Translations under genes and position numbers: made by a program
Notes under the pieces: model-generated
Seen by the model: only the letters and a program-made list of their open reading frames with translations
What the model was told of the DNA's origin: nothing
The model's database searches: none
In this document: in pieces, positions 1 to 12,019 of the stretch
How the letters are laid out: each line of letters opens with the position of its first letter
Position numbering within the stretch: position 1 is the first letter of the stretch
Assembly (NCBI RefSeq): GCF_954871325.1
Contig: NC_088775.1
Location: 10,455,561 to 10,519,560 of the forward strand
Direction: 5' to 3'
Origin: Gordionus sp. m RMFG-2023
Lineage: Eukaryota; Nematomorpha; Gordioida; Chordodea; Parachordodidae
DNA length: 64,000 nucleotides

Positions 1-239
1 TTAATGTTAATTTGCTTCGCTTTTTTAATATTTTTATTATAATTCATCTACTTCTGGCCCGATTTTTCTTAAAATTTTAATTTCGCAAAAACAAAAATTT
101 TTTTTATCGAACTTAGAAAGGCCGAATAAACATTTAAATCATGGCCCGGTCAACTTGTGCAAAAAATCTTAACGAGCAGGCCCTTGCAGATTTCTGGCAT
201 TAAAGACATTACTCTTCCTATTTAAGAAAACAGATTTGA

Positions 240-448
240 TTATCTACCTTGGGCCACCTTAAACTTTCTTTCTTCTTCTTCTCCATTTAATGGCGATTTC
301 CAGGTTAGCCAGTTTCCCCTTTGATTTTCTTGTTTTTGACGGTCCTGAGCATCAATATTTGTAAGATTCATTTTCCTTATATCGGCCGCTATCTCCTTTA
401 TCCATGTCATCTTAGGCTTTCCTCGAGATCTTGATCCTCCTACTTACA
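240..448 (-). pseudogene. LINE reverse-transcriptase C-terminal tail fragment
   Basis: Read on the minus strand, this stretch gives RSRGKPKMTWIKEIAADI, then AQDRQKQENQ, and ends at a stop codon at 240-242. The pattern R-G-[RK]-P-[RK]-x-[RT]-W-[IL]-x-[DE]-[IV], a short spacer, then A-x-D-R-x-x-W/Q is the signature of the extreme C-terminus of non-LTR endonuclease-reverse transcriptases, which end soon after it. Only the last 60-70 codons remain, as expected of a truncated LINE insertion. The orientation is opposite to the phosphatase gene, in whose intron it lies. The clade cannot be decided from this tail. Confidence 0.6.
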
Positions 449-701
449 TCAAAGATGCTCTATAAAAGTAAATGACAAAACTGTTAAGGATAAGATTGAT
501 TTTGTTTTTAAATTTTAAATATGAGAGGATCAATATTTATTAATGAAATTGTCACATTTTGTTTTAGGAAAATGAATTATGGATTTGATTAAAAATTTAT
601 AAATTTAATAAATTAATAAACAGTTAATGATTTTCTGGGCCAATAATTTTTATTTTGAATTGAGTAATAGCTTAATCAAATATATGTTTGTTGCTTCATA
701 G

Positions 702-3700
702 CGAAACCCCCCAAAACCATATTGGTGCACTGCAGCGCGGGCGTAGGTCGAACTGGTACCTTTTTTGTGATAGACGCCATGTTGCAAAAGATGCGTCAAA
801 GCAATTGTTTGGACATTTACAACTACTTATCCCGCATTAGGACCCAGAGAAATCATTTGGTTCAAACCGAGGTATACTATAAATTAACTTGATCTGCAAA
901 GATGTTCTTTTTTGAATCCCAACTGTATTATGTCATTTTGAAGAGGTTCATCTTTTAAAAGCTATGTCCAAATAAATAAAAATTTGATTCAAAAACTTTT
1001 AAAACTTTATCGAAAAACAAGAAATGGTCCTTTTTTTTAAATAGAAAAATAAAAAATTAAGCCAAAACATATTTCTAAAATTTTCAAAACATTATCATTC
1101 GATTTTTTTAAACTTATCTTACAAAAGAAAATATATTTTAAGACTAGGGTCACAGGGGATTTTTAAAATTATAATAATATTACATTGTATAAAAATATAA
1201 AATATTTATACACAAAAAAATAAAAAAGGAACAATTTATATTCATTCATGATGCCCTTAACACTGCAATAAAATTAGGTGATACTGCAACTAGCTTCAAG
1301 GCTATAGAAAATCTCGTTAATGCTTATTTTGCTTCAAACGGTTCTGCAAAAAATTTCTATTCAGGTTTATAAGCAAACTTCGTTCTCTTAAAAAATATAT
1401 TGTCTCATAATTTACTTACAAATTTTTTTTAAAAAACCCGTTTTTCAAGTAAAAAACAAGGGTTGTTTTTTCAACAAATTTTAGCACTACTATTCTTATG
1501 GAAAATATAATCTACCAATATTTTATTGTAAATATTTCATTATGGCAAACATTATCATTTGTTAAATTGAATTTATTTTAAAAATATCGCTTTTTTTATA
1601 AGGAAAATTAACTTTATAAATTTAATTAGCATGTATTTTGTTTTTCTAAGTGATGATCTTAGTATTTTATAAGATAAGATTATAATCCAAAATAATTTTA
1701 ATAAGCCAAAATAATTTTACGGGAACCAGCTGAGTCGCCTATTCACTGATTCAGGAAATACAATGTCCTTCTGCACCCATTGATCCAATTCCATTCCTAC
1801 CTTTCTCCATACAAACGTTACCTGTCGTAACGCACAAAATTTTGGGACACAACCATCCTAATTTAATATTTACTTCATAATCCCTTAGACACCCCAAATC
1901 TTTGTTGAAAATTTTCTGATAATTCTGTATTAATCTCAGAACTCCCTCTAGCGCCCTGGTAATAAATTTCACCCCATCTTTTCCATTAAGTTGCAACGCT
2001 ATTTCACTGCTATGGGTCTCACTATTTATCACCCCTTGATCTCCTTTTTCTTGAAATACGTCCCCTTCCTCAGCCTTTCCTTTCTCCTCCCTTTGCTTAA
2101 CATCCCGATATTCTTTAAAAACTCCAATTTCCCCCATGCGATTTTTACCTATTTCCCCCATGCGATTTTTACCTATTTCCCCCCTCGAATTATTCACCCG
2201 TATTTACCCTCTATAATTTTCGCTCCTATAATTCATCCCCCTGAAAATTATTCTCCTCTATTTCGCTCCGGGAATTATTTTTCTCAAATAATTCCTCCCC
2301 CGATTTCACTCTTTGAATTTTTTTCCCTATTTCGCTCTTAGAATTAATTCCCCCTATTACACTCCTTGAATTATTCCCCCTTAGTTCGCTCCTAGAATTA
2401 TTTCCCCCTATTTCTCCACAATTCAACATTGTCTCAATTCGCGGCCTCCAGAACTGCTTATTCCTCACTAGTTATTGGTTCAAATATACCCCACCATGAA
2501 AATGCTTACTAAAAACTATACCATGGACCAATTTACATGATCCAGTCCCAAACACCGCTTCTCTTCGAATGATAATCCATAGATCTAATACCTCAACCCT
2601 CTTATCCAATATTGCTTCAGTTTCTACCCTTCTCATAACAGCCAATTTTGTCCCATCGAATTGTCTTATATTCTTAATCCCTCATTTTCTATCATTCTCC
2701 CCGGACAAGTACTCAGATATCTATCGTATCCAATTACCGAAATAGCTTCTCCTATATCAAACAATATGAGAACCATTCTCCCATTTAAATTTATCATCAC
2801 TCTGGGACAAGGATAATATACCATCTCCTCTTGTATCATATTTACACAACCCCTCTTATTTATTTTCTCCTGAGAAAACACTCCCTCGATCCGTATTACA
2901 CAATATTCGCCATCATATAGTCACAAATTCCCACAGTCCCTTGCCACATGTCCCCCTTTTTGGCATCCAAAACTTTACATATTTTACTCTGTTTCTTTTA
3001 CATTAGGAACACTAACCTCTTTCATTTTCTCTCTCAATAGTCTGCACATTTGAAGCATTCTGTCCCAACCCTCTCTGTGGAAAACCCCTTTTGTTGTTGT
3101 AATTGCTCGTATTACACTCTTCCTTATTATGACCAAATCGGTCAAAGCCCGCATCTTACACTCTCTTGTTTCATTGGCAATCAAAAAAATTTGTCTTGCG
3201 GCAATCTTGGAGCATGTGACCTGTTTACCTCAATTGTAACAATTCATCACCCCCTCCCTCCAAACTCAAAATTCTGTTTTATTTCTATTCTTATCCGCTA
3301 GTTTTCCCTTGACCCTCTAAACGACCCCAACGCTCTATTATTCTTAAAATTCTACCTATCATAACCATATACGGATTTACTTACATTATTATCCGTCCAC
3401 CTCTTAATTAACTACCGAACCTGTAACCTTGTTACCTTTCCCATCACATCTTCCTCCCCATTTTGGCACTCGATGGTCAAAGTCTGCCCCATTATTTTTA
3501 CGCTGCAACTCCTAATTCTCCTGCCTCAAACTAAACCACATATCCATATTAATAATATTACTAACGATCCAAAAATATTATATTGTACTTCCCAGTACTT
3601 AACAAATTTTAATGTCTTCATATTTTTTTCCCATATAAAAAATTAACTATCACTTTTAAAATGACAATGTTAACTATCTATAAGGTAAGTAAATAATCCA

Positions 3701-6700
3701 ACAATGCACATATACATCCGTTCCTCGTTATATTTATTAATTTAGTTCGATGCAAAAGTTGTTTTTCCTATCAAGATGTCTAGATAATATTAGACTTAAA
3801 AATCTCATATCATGTTTTATAATTGTTAATTAATAAAATATATATACAACTTTTTATTATAGCCCAATACAGCCAGCAAAAAAGTGAAGGCAAACTCGAC
3901 AAAATGCTGGATCTATTCAGCGAGCCGGATGATGACAAAAATCTTTGTCAAAGGTTAGTCGATCAAGCAGCTTGCTTGATCGAATCTAACAGGGAATTTG
4001 ATTTAATGAGTGTCAAAAATTCGGATGAGAGCTTCAAAAACAATCAAACTTTTGTTAGCGGGCTGAATACGTTCAACCTCAGGAAAAATAGGGCCTACCT
4101 TAACATACTCCAACGTGATAAAGGTAACTTAATAAAATATTTGTAATTTTATTAATTAGCAAGCTTAAAATTCTTTATTTTTAGCCTTTACTATCCCTAC
4201 TCTTTACTCTTTTTAAATCAAAGGTGTATTGGTATATTTTATTAAAATCATGCCTTAGGTGACGATATGAATAATACCGTAATCTTGCCTGACGATATAT
4301 GGAGAGTGTACTTGACTCCTAAACCCACTCTCCAGGGATCGGACTATATCAACGCTTCTTACTTGGAAGTTCCATAAATAATATATTTGATTTTGTTTTA
4401 TTTAAACGTATGTTATCTAGGGATCTCTCTGTAAGAATATTTCGCACATATAAAAGAGAATGATTGATGCACCTAATTAACATTATTTCCATGTAGCACT
4501 ATCTAGTTTTAAATGCTGATCTATTTTTATTTTATATTTTTCAGGGTTATTTTTCCCAAAAAGATTTTGTGATCACTCAGCATCCTACACTTGATACCAT
4601 TCAAAGTTTTTGGCGAATGATCTGGGAAAATAACGTTGCTCATATATTCCTTCTCATATCGCCCAACGAAGAACATCCGACTCAAGTGCACCAAGAAAAC
4701 GATTATAATACTTCTTCTACTGCCCACGATGTATATATAATTGTCAATATTGTTTAAATTTACTAATTTAGCCATATTTTGATTTTTGTTTCCCCAAAAT
4801 TTTCACGTTTGTCCGATGAGAGCGAGAATGATTGTTTACAGAGCCCTACGGACCAATCAAAATCAAGTCCGATTCAACTGAACTCGGGTTGGTCGGATTC
4901 AGACCTTGATTTTAATATTTATTTTGTCCCAAAGTTGGATCTCAGTAAAATAACCTATTTTTGTTTTCCTAATATTTTTAATGAATATCATTTTAAAGAA
5001 TAACCACAAAATTGTTTATTATACTTCGGCGCCTATAATTTTACCCTGTTTCTTTGAAATATCAAACCATTCCAACATTAATAAAAATAATCGGACTTTG
5101 ATCTAATTGATTTATAAATTAAATTTTGGACTGGATCTATCTGACAATTTCGGGTCGGGTTGATTAGGGCGGCTTTTTTGTTCAGTAGCCCTTCCTCTAC
5201 TTATTAGAAAACTTAAAAGAGTTGTTTGACTATTTACTACTCATTTTAATATAAGTAATCATTAACATTATTTAACTAAATTCAATTTCTTTTTTTTCAA
5301 TAAATATGGTGATAAATTAAATTTTTTTTTAAAAAATAGATGTACCTTCCATTCTGGCCTGCAGTTGAAAATTACTTGAGTTTCGAGGGTATAAAGGTAT
5401 TTTGCCTGGACTCCATCTCCAGATCTTCAAATAATAATAATTCTATAGCCGATAAATGCAACAAAGCTGACGATCTATTTTCTATCGTTAACTTCTCATT
5501 GGAGTCAGATGATGTAAGTCCTTCCCCTCTCCCATTTGTATTATATTTTCCTTTCTTTCAATATACAATTTTATAGGAAGATTACCAGCTCCTTACTAAA
5601 ATGTACATTTGCAATTCATGCCATTTGCCATCTTGGTTTACTAAAAACCTTTCTTCTAGCAAACAACATCTTTCCAATGGCTATATTTTTTCGCTTGCCG
5701 ATAACGAAAATCGCAATTTTTATAAACTAGTTTCTACCTTAGCTAAAGAATTATCTCATAATAATAGGATTACCTTTGATAAATCGCAAACCAATGTAAT
5801 AAAAAATCAATATGAAGATGGATCTGTTCCAGCTCCTATAGTTATGATCGATAGGTTTAACATTTACTATTGTATATATTTCCTATTTATACCCCCCCCC
5901 TTAAAATCGAATTCTTTAATTATAAGTCTGCTTTGGGCGGGCTTATTATCTTAAATAAATCTAACCCTCCATGGCATTTTAAATTCGCCAGACCGTGTTT
6001 TAAAAAAATTAGCAGGCGGGCTAAAAGTTCGCCCATTGCATAACTTTATCTATAATTCCCTTTTAAAATTTAAGGTGGCAAATCACTTCTGCTAGTTATG
6101 TAAATTTAACTTAAGCCAACATAATTAAACCAAATTCGCCTAATACCTTCCTTTTAAAAACAGTTCTCGATATCTTATTCTTATCAAATTTTAAGAGTAT
6201 TAATGTTTAGCGATTTTGCCGTAATTTAATACTTTATTTTCTAAGCATTATCCTTTTTTATTATTGTTAGACAACTCTAATTATATGATTAAAAAAAATT
6301 TTTATAAAAAATAAATTAATTAGATATGGTGGACTAGAAGCTGCGATTCTGTGTCTGCTTGCTTCAACCTATCTCGAATATTTGAAAGGTGATGGTAAAT
6401 TCGATCTTTTCCAGCTGACTTACAATTACAACATTAAAAGGATTAATTTATTTACCAGCACCGTAATAAAAAAATTGCACATATTGCATTTGCGACATAT
6501 TATGTGGGATTTCTTGTTGATTTATTTAAATCAGAAAGATATTTTTTTACTTCAATCTAATGCTTTTCAAACACTATATAATAACTAGTTTTAACAAAAT
6601 TTATAAGTTGTGAGATATTTTTATTTTTTACCTGCAGGCCCGGAACCCGGTCTAGAATGGGCCGAAAAATAATGTCCTTATTATATCAATTAATTAGTGA

Positions 6701-7090
6701 GAAAGTGTTGAAAAATCTTACAATGGAACGTTTAATATTCAATTTATTTTTACTGCTCATATTTTAAAATTACCAAACGATTTTCAAAATTATTCAAAAT
6801 AATAAAATTTTAAAAATTATGGGATGGATTTTAAATTTAACAAAAATACAATTTCAGGCTGTGCCTGAAAATAAAAATTAATTTTTAAATTCGTGATGTG
6901 CTTGAAAATTTTAAATCCGGGCAGCGTCTAAAATTTCGGCCTCTGCAAATCCCTGTTTATTTATTTATTAGATAACAAAATATATAAACTATTTTTTTTG
7001 GTTATACATTTTCAGGATGATTTGTTCAAACTATACTGGGGAATGCATCAAATTTTACAAATGCATAATTCAAATTCTCGGTACATCTAA
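702..7090 (+). CDS. R5-type receptor tyrosine phosphatase (PTPRG/PTPRZ-like), 3' nine exons
   Basis: Exons read: 702-871, 1229-1364, 3863-4123, 4259-4368, 4545-4730, 5340-5513, 5577-5854, 6324-6462 and 7016-7090 (stop TAA at 7088). All junctions are GT-AG and every phase agrees, giving 508 codons; the gene starts left of the window. Exons 1-2 end the first phosphatase domain: [10 protein letters not shown] (Cys at fragment residue 10), RIRTQRN, then FIFIHDAL. This P-loop is intact, so D1 should be catalytic. Exons 3-9 form D2: [35 protein letters not shown], then FWP in place of YWP. Where an active domain has HCSAG, D2 has MIDRYGG (Asp437), then FDLFQL. The phrase ITQHP with FWRMIW, and Cys to Asp in D2, are hallmarks of vertebrate PTPRG and PTPRZ. 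In that family the protein is a plasma-membrane receptor that dephosphorylates phosphotyrosine, and D2 has a regulatory or dimerisation role. The CA-like ectodomain and membrane segment are outside the window. Several donors are weak (GTTTAT, GTTCCA), so single-base boundary errors are possible. Confidence 0.9.
1365..3862 (+). other. Intron 2 of the phosphatase gene, occupied by a Ty3 fossil
   Basis: Exon 2 ends in phase 1 (TCA G) and the next recognisable exon starts with CC, so the split Ala codon is restored across 2.5 kb. The two exons therefore seem to be neighbours. Positions 1365-1714 are plain AT-rich sequence in which I see nothing. From about 1715 to 3722 lies a decayed Ty3-type element on the opposite strand. 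The last 140 bp are AT-rich and lead to the acceptor at 3861-3862. Confidence 0.7.
1715..3722 (-). mobile_element. Decayed Ty3-type retroelement fossil (relative of 54360-59130)
   Basis: On the minus strand the order matches the better copy at 54360-59130: a leader resembling its 5' end (3640-3722, sharing the AATCCAA.AATGCACAT.TACATC pattern), the hydrophobic start of the gag-like protein (3550-3620), protease-like sequence around [10 protein letters not shown] (2670-2880), a tandem-repeat linker (2110-2420, units of NNSRGEIG type) and the start of the reverse transcriptase region ([13 protein letters not shown], 1830-1920). Polymerase core, RNase H and integrase are absent. It carries many breaks and is old: even the conserved parts differ strongly from the other copy. 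It sits antisense in an intron of the phosphatase gene. Confidence 0.8.
4731..5339 (+). other. Intron of the phosphatase gene with GC-rich patches
   Basis: The flanking exons join in phase 0 (STAHD then MYLPFWP), so this 609-bp stretch is intron. It includes two less AT-rich patches, 4795-4910 and 5090-5175, containing CGGGTTGGTCGG and CGGGTCGGGTTG. Similar GGGTCGGG-type motifs are subterminal repeats of the hAT element at 10809-12428, so a decayed hAT-related MITE is the likeliest content. No ends or target duplication could be fixed. Confidence 0.4.
5855..6323 (+). other. Intron of the phosphatase gene with a decayed MITE
   Basis: The intron divides the Arg codon following Asp437. Between about 5929 and 6050 the sequence CTGCTTTGGGCGGGCTT is mirrored by AAGTTCGCCCATTGCATA, an imperfect inverted pair. 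The same GGGCGGG motif appears at 19387. This looks like the remains of a short hAT-type MITE; no target duplication is visible. Confidence 0.35.
6463..7015 (+). other. Last intron of the phosphatase gene with a possible MITE
   Basis: From about 6637 (CCTGCAGGCCCGGAA) to 6953 (TTCGGCCTCTGCAAATCCCTG) there is a GC-rich pair of ends in imperfect inverted arrangement. They resemble the ends of the small MITE nested in the hAT at 21723. The rest is AT-rich and featureless. The acceptor TTTTCAG at 7009-7015 is strong. Confidence 0.35.
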
Positions 7091-10000
7091 CTCGATTATG
7101 GTTCAACTCGAGGAAATTGCCGTTTAACAGCTGATTTATTTCAATTTCTATTCGTCTATTTATAATCACATGACTTGTCCGATTTTATAGGTTATTAATA
7201 AACAAATGGTTGTAATTTAATTTAAACCTATTTTTTAATATATTTTAGCCATAACCCATATCTTTCAAACTTTATCCCAATCCATATCTTTAATTTTTAA
7301 TCCTATTCCTTACTTCAGAGATACTTGTTTAATTTTAAACATATTTCAACCAATTAAAAATATCTTTTTTAGTTGAACATTCCTTGAGTTGAGCTTTTAT
7401 CATCTAATTCGACATAATACCAAATATTTTTTTTAAGTCATAATATTATTCATTTTTCTTTGTGAACAGCACCTCACCATTTCATTTTTTTTTAAATTTT
7501 GTATTCTTAGTTCAAATTAAACCTACTAATTTCGATTATGTTATATTAAATATATTATTACTTTAAAAATTAAACTTGACTTTATTATGGTAATATTTTT
7601 TATTTATTTATTTTGCATGACAAAATAACTATATCATAATATCAAATTTTAAAAAAATCATACAAATGTCAAAGTATTATATCTCAATATTGTATTAACA
7701 AATAATAGAATCAATAATATTATATTTTTATATGCATCGTTCATATTATCACAATCAAAAGAAAAATGATTTATATATAAATTTCTTGAGCCAAATCTTT
7801 GTTTAATATCCTAGAATTTGTAGAAGTAAAATTATTATTACAGCTGACAAACAATAATACTCAATTTAATTTTTAAAAATTGTTACCATTTCTTAGAGTA
7901 TATTATATTTAATCATTTTCTCTGTAACAACCAATCTCCTGCCACATTGTAGTATTATTTATTTTTTTAGCTTTTTCATTCATACATATTGACTTAATTT
8001 ATGATTTATTTTCCAAGTGTACGCTTTATTATTAGAAGACAGAAAATTTTGTTATTTACTTATATATATATTAAAAAGTAAAAAAAAATAATCGTTGATT
8101 TTTTTTGATAACGTTCGTATTTAATGTATTTGTATATTTCTTAAAATATTATTTTTTATCATAATTCCGAATTGTTTTGTGAAAATACATTGCACCCTAA
8201 TTTTTTATATATATAATTATTGACAAATAAAATCATGTTTCTAACAAAAAAAATGAAATAAATCATTTAAAATTAAATTCGGTGTGAAATTATATGAGAA
8301 AATTTTTTCAGGCTATTTGTGCACTAAAAATTTCGGTCCGCGCCGGACACAATTCAGGCAGGGTTTAACTAATCTGATTTTTATAGGCCAGTTCTGGCAT
8401 TAAAATTTGTATTTTTTATTTCATGTTATGATTACACATCTTTATTTTTATTTTAAATATGTATAATTATATATAAGTCATTTCAAAATAAATAATATCT
8501 ATAAATAATATAGTAAATCATGGACGTAGCTCGAGAGGAGTACAAGGGAAAATTCCTTCGGAAATTTGCCTGTTCTCATATAAAACATTTTTAAGCTAAT
8601 AAAAATTTCTCACCTATACACAACCCCCCCCCCCCTCTCCCATAAAAATGTATACAATATATTACTAAATAATAATTAAAGCTTTGAGATGTGGCCCAGA
8701 AATACCTTTTATCTTGAAATCACTTGATTAAATTTTTGCGATTTTTATATTTTGCTGCTGCTCCATCTGAAAAGTAGAAGTAATTTTGGGCAAACTCATC
8801 AGTATTAATTTTGTGTTTTGATGAATGGAGCAAACACATATTAAATGGGTAACGTTACTTACACAATTATCGGGACGAAGATCACAAAATTTAGAGAATC
8901 CAATTTAAATGAATATCTTTAAATTTAAGATATAGTTCTCGTAAATTAATTAAAATTAATCATTTTTGAACTTGAATCTTTTCATTCTTAATATAGAAAC
9001 AAAAATTGATTGGTAAATATTTTAGATTAAATGGGTTGCAACATTTTGATATTTTAACATTTGGTACGTCCATCTATTGTATAGAATAAAATGATCTGCA
9101 CCTAGAATATAAGTTTCACTCTCCAAATCCTGTTTTGGTAGACAGACAATTGTTTAAAATTAATCTGAACGGGCAAGTTAAAAATATTATGTAAAAAGAG
9201 ATCTTTTTAAAGTTTATTTGTAAAAAATATGCTCATAAAATATAATCGATATGTCTAATAAAATATTCTTTTTTAATGAAGCTGTTATACATTATCGAGT
9301 CAATAATTCGTTGTAGTATCAAAGTAGAGATCTAAAAAATGTAAAACTTGTGGGGGCAGAACTGTAAGTTTTTATCACATCGTAGCAATATTTTAATTTT
9401 CCTTAGGAATATTATTTTTAACCATTAATTTTTAATAAAAATGTATATTTTGGAAGAGTCGATAGCGTCGCTAAGGTTTTGACATCGTATATATTCTTAG
9501 CATTTTGCTTAAAAACATAGGTAAAGCAAAATAGGTATACCAAAGGTTAACGGCTCAAATTGGCCCCAATCTTTAGTGTTTTTTGATAGCCCTTTAGAGA
9601 TTCTTTTTACCTACAATTTGATATATTATATACTTTTTTACTATAAATAGTTTTTGAGATATAAGTATTTTAAATATTTTACAGATTCCCAAGTGGCTCT
9701 TTTTTGCATCTTTGAGCTTCTATATCTCGGGAACCAGGTGTGCTAGCTAAAAAAAACCTACAAACACAAACTAAAGCAAATCTAAAATCTACCCAAACAA
9801 ATCCTAGAAACTTATCCAAACTTTCTAAAAAACGAATCGTCAAGAATTATAGGAAATTATCAAATCAAAAGACAAATAAAACTACAATATAAATCCAACA
9901 ATTTTATTCAAAAGAAAATTCATTTCTTTATAAAAAAAATATCCGTAATTTTTATAAAAATTAATTAATTCATCAAAAAAAATAATATCAACATATATTA

Positions 10001-10808
10001 TTATATCTAATTTCTTTATCCAATCAACCTTATTTTAATCGGTTGATTGGCATTTCGCGTAAAAAAAAATATAAAATGTACGTATTTACAAATACGACAC
10101 TAGCGACCTAAAATAAAAGGCTTTCTCATTCATTGACCTATCTAAATAATTCCAGAAATTCTTAAGAATTAAATGGATGCCGAAAATGTGTTTTTTTTGA
10201 TCGATTTGACATGGAATGGCCCTATATAAAATATTATTTTGTTATTAGATATAAAAGTGAAGAATAAAAAAGTCAATCAGCGTATATTAGATTATAAAAA
10301 TGAAAAAAGATTTTATTATTATCCATTGGATTGGATTGCGAGTGATATAAAAATATTTATTGCATAACAGCATGATTATTAATTGAATTTATATTCTAAA
10401 TATCAGATGACTTTGATAAAGTTTTATTAGATGACGAAAACTTACCAATCTACAAGAGCATCTTATAAGCGACATATTCATGAATATCTAAATATACAGT
10501 AATTTATTAAGATAGTCCTGTATAATTAAATTCTTATATTATATTCAAGAAACACTATGTAATTTTTTCTGGAAATCATATTGAATTTATAATTATTATA
10601 GTCATTATCCTTATATTTATCTATGACTTCCGTTTTAATAATTTTTTTATTTTTATGAAAGATATTCGTTATATATTTATCAAATACACATCATTTATTA
10701 TCAATTTATCTTAATGTTACATTTTATTTGGAGGCATGCGCATTTATTTGGAGAATTATAAAGATATATTAGGTGATGATCGTTAAGTGATAAAGTAGGG
10801 GTCATGAC
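7091..10808. other. Intergenic, AT-rich; traces of transposon ends only
   Basis: No open frame or recognisable gene. At about 8518-8650 CATGGACGTAGCTCGAG is followed by a run of 13 C, resembling one end of the hAT family seen at 21723 and 31423 (CATAGGCGTATGCAGCGG plus a G/C run), but no partner end was found. At 9700-9750 a phrase reading CTATATCTCGGGAACCAG looks like a piece of an unrecognised element. Otherwise I see nothing. Confidence 0.5.
7197..7202 (+). promoter_or_regulatory. Candidate polyadenylation signal of the phosphatase gene
   Basis: AATAAA lies 107 bp past the stop codon of the receptor phosphatase. The hexamer is common by chance in DNA this AT-rich, so its position is the only support. 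Confidence 0.35.
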
Positions 10809-11198
10809 TAGAGAACTGCACGGGCTGCTGGTTCGGACATCAAAAAAAAATTTCTCGGGTTCGGGCTCGGGTCGGGTTGTAAAAGCTGTCCGACCCGAAA
10901 ACCCGACCCGACCCGAAAATATATATAATAATATTAATATCTTAAATAGTTAGTATAATTTATAATATTAATTATAAAATCATATTATTTAATATTTATC
11001 ACATTTTAGGATTAAAATGTCAATCATATTAACATGTCATGTCATTATTAATTATTATTTTATAAACCTAACAACCGGATACCAAACTATTTTATTACTA
11101 AATTGTGTTTCTCGTAAATTACAAGATAAGACATATTTTATGTAAGTTTTATTTATTATTTATCTAGCCTATACATTGTCTTTTTTAACATTTGTTTT

Positions 11199-11265
11199 AA
11201 CCCTTCACTACAAAGGTAGAAAAAACTCCCTTAACTACAAAGGTGGGGTCTATTTTACCCCAAAT
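11199..11265. mobile_element. Possible piggyBac-type end nested in the hAT
   Basis: TTAA followed by CCCTTCACTACAAAGG, with ACTACAAAGGTGGGG repeated shortly after, looks like one end of a piggyBac-like element (TTAA target, end beginning CCC). No mirror-image end followed by TTAA is visible inside the hAT, so this is a trace at best. Confidence 0.25.
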
Positions 11266-11653
11266 TTTGATTAGATATATCTCAAAACTTATTAAAAATT
11301 GAGATCTAAAATTTTGAGTATATATTTAAAAAATATTGGAGATAATAAATACAAAATCTTAGATTAATATTTACTTCCTAAAAAAAGTTAGACAAATTTT
11401 CCTAAAATTACTGAAATAAAATTTTCTTTTTCAGTACTTCCTTTAATTATTTTATTATCACTAAATAAAATTCAAAAAATTCAAATTTTATTAAATCAAT
11501 GTTGAATAATGATAATTACATAAATTTTATAAAAAAATATCATATATCAAAAAAAATATTAATCATCAAATATGTAAAATTATTAAAAAATAATAATGTA
11601 AATATATATCTTAATATTATTATTGAATATTTTTTTCTTAAGAAACTACAGAG

Positions 11654-12019
11654 GTGGTAGATACGTTTTTGGACTTCTCTCTATGGGAGGCTGACAATGC
11701 GTATTCTGATGCTAGCGCCGAAGTTGACGAGCTAAAAAAATATCTAGATCCGAAATTATGTGTTGATGACGGTAATATTTTAAAATGGTGGAAAACAAAC
11801 CATTATGAGTTTCCAAATTTAAGTATTTTAGCTCTTAAATTCCTGGCTATCCCTGCTTCGTCGGCTAGCAGTGAAAGGGCGTTTTCAGCTGCTGGTAGGG
11901 CCTTTGAGGAGAGAAGGACTCGTTTAAAGCCAGATAAACTGGACGCCTCTTTATTTATATATCATAATTATTCACTTTGTGATAATTTTGATAATGATAT
12001 TGATGAGGTCAATATATAA
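11654..12019 (+). CDS. hAT transposase C-terminal dimerisation domain (partial)
   Basis: The 121-residue frame contains NILKWWKTNHYEFPNLSILA, FLAIPASSASSERAFSAAG and RRTRLKPDKLDASLFI. This is the canonical hAT family C-terminal dimerisation region (WW, the P-x-S-S-x-x-S-E-R-x-F-S-x-x-G core, then the R-x-L-x-P-x-x-L block). A full hAT transposase is 500-700 residues, so the catalytic RNase H-like core is missing here. It sits inside the element bounded by 10809 and 12428 and reads in plus orientation. An upstream exon cannot be excluded, but nothing transposase-like is seen between 10920 and 11640. Confidence 0.9.
   Translation: MVDTFLDFSLWEADNAYSDASAEVDELKKYLDPKLCVDDGNILKWWKTNHYEFPNLSILALKFLAIPASSASSERAFSAAGRAFEERRTRLKPDKLDASLFIYHNYSLCDNFDNDIDEVNI

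Noticed and set aside
4779-5003. Possible extra phosphatase exon reading [18 protein letters not shown]
   Set aside because: The flanking exons already join in phase without it, it would need a frame that hits a stop after the available acceptor, and the DNA resembles hAT subterminal repeats.
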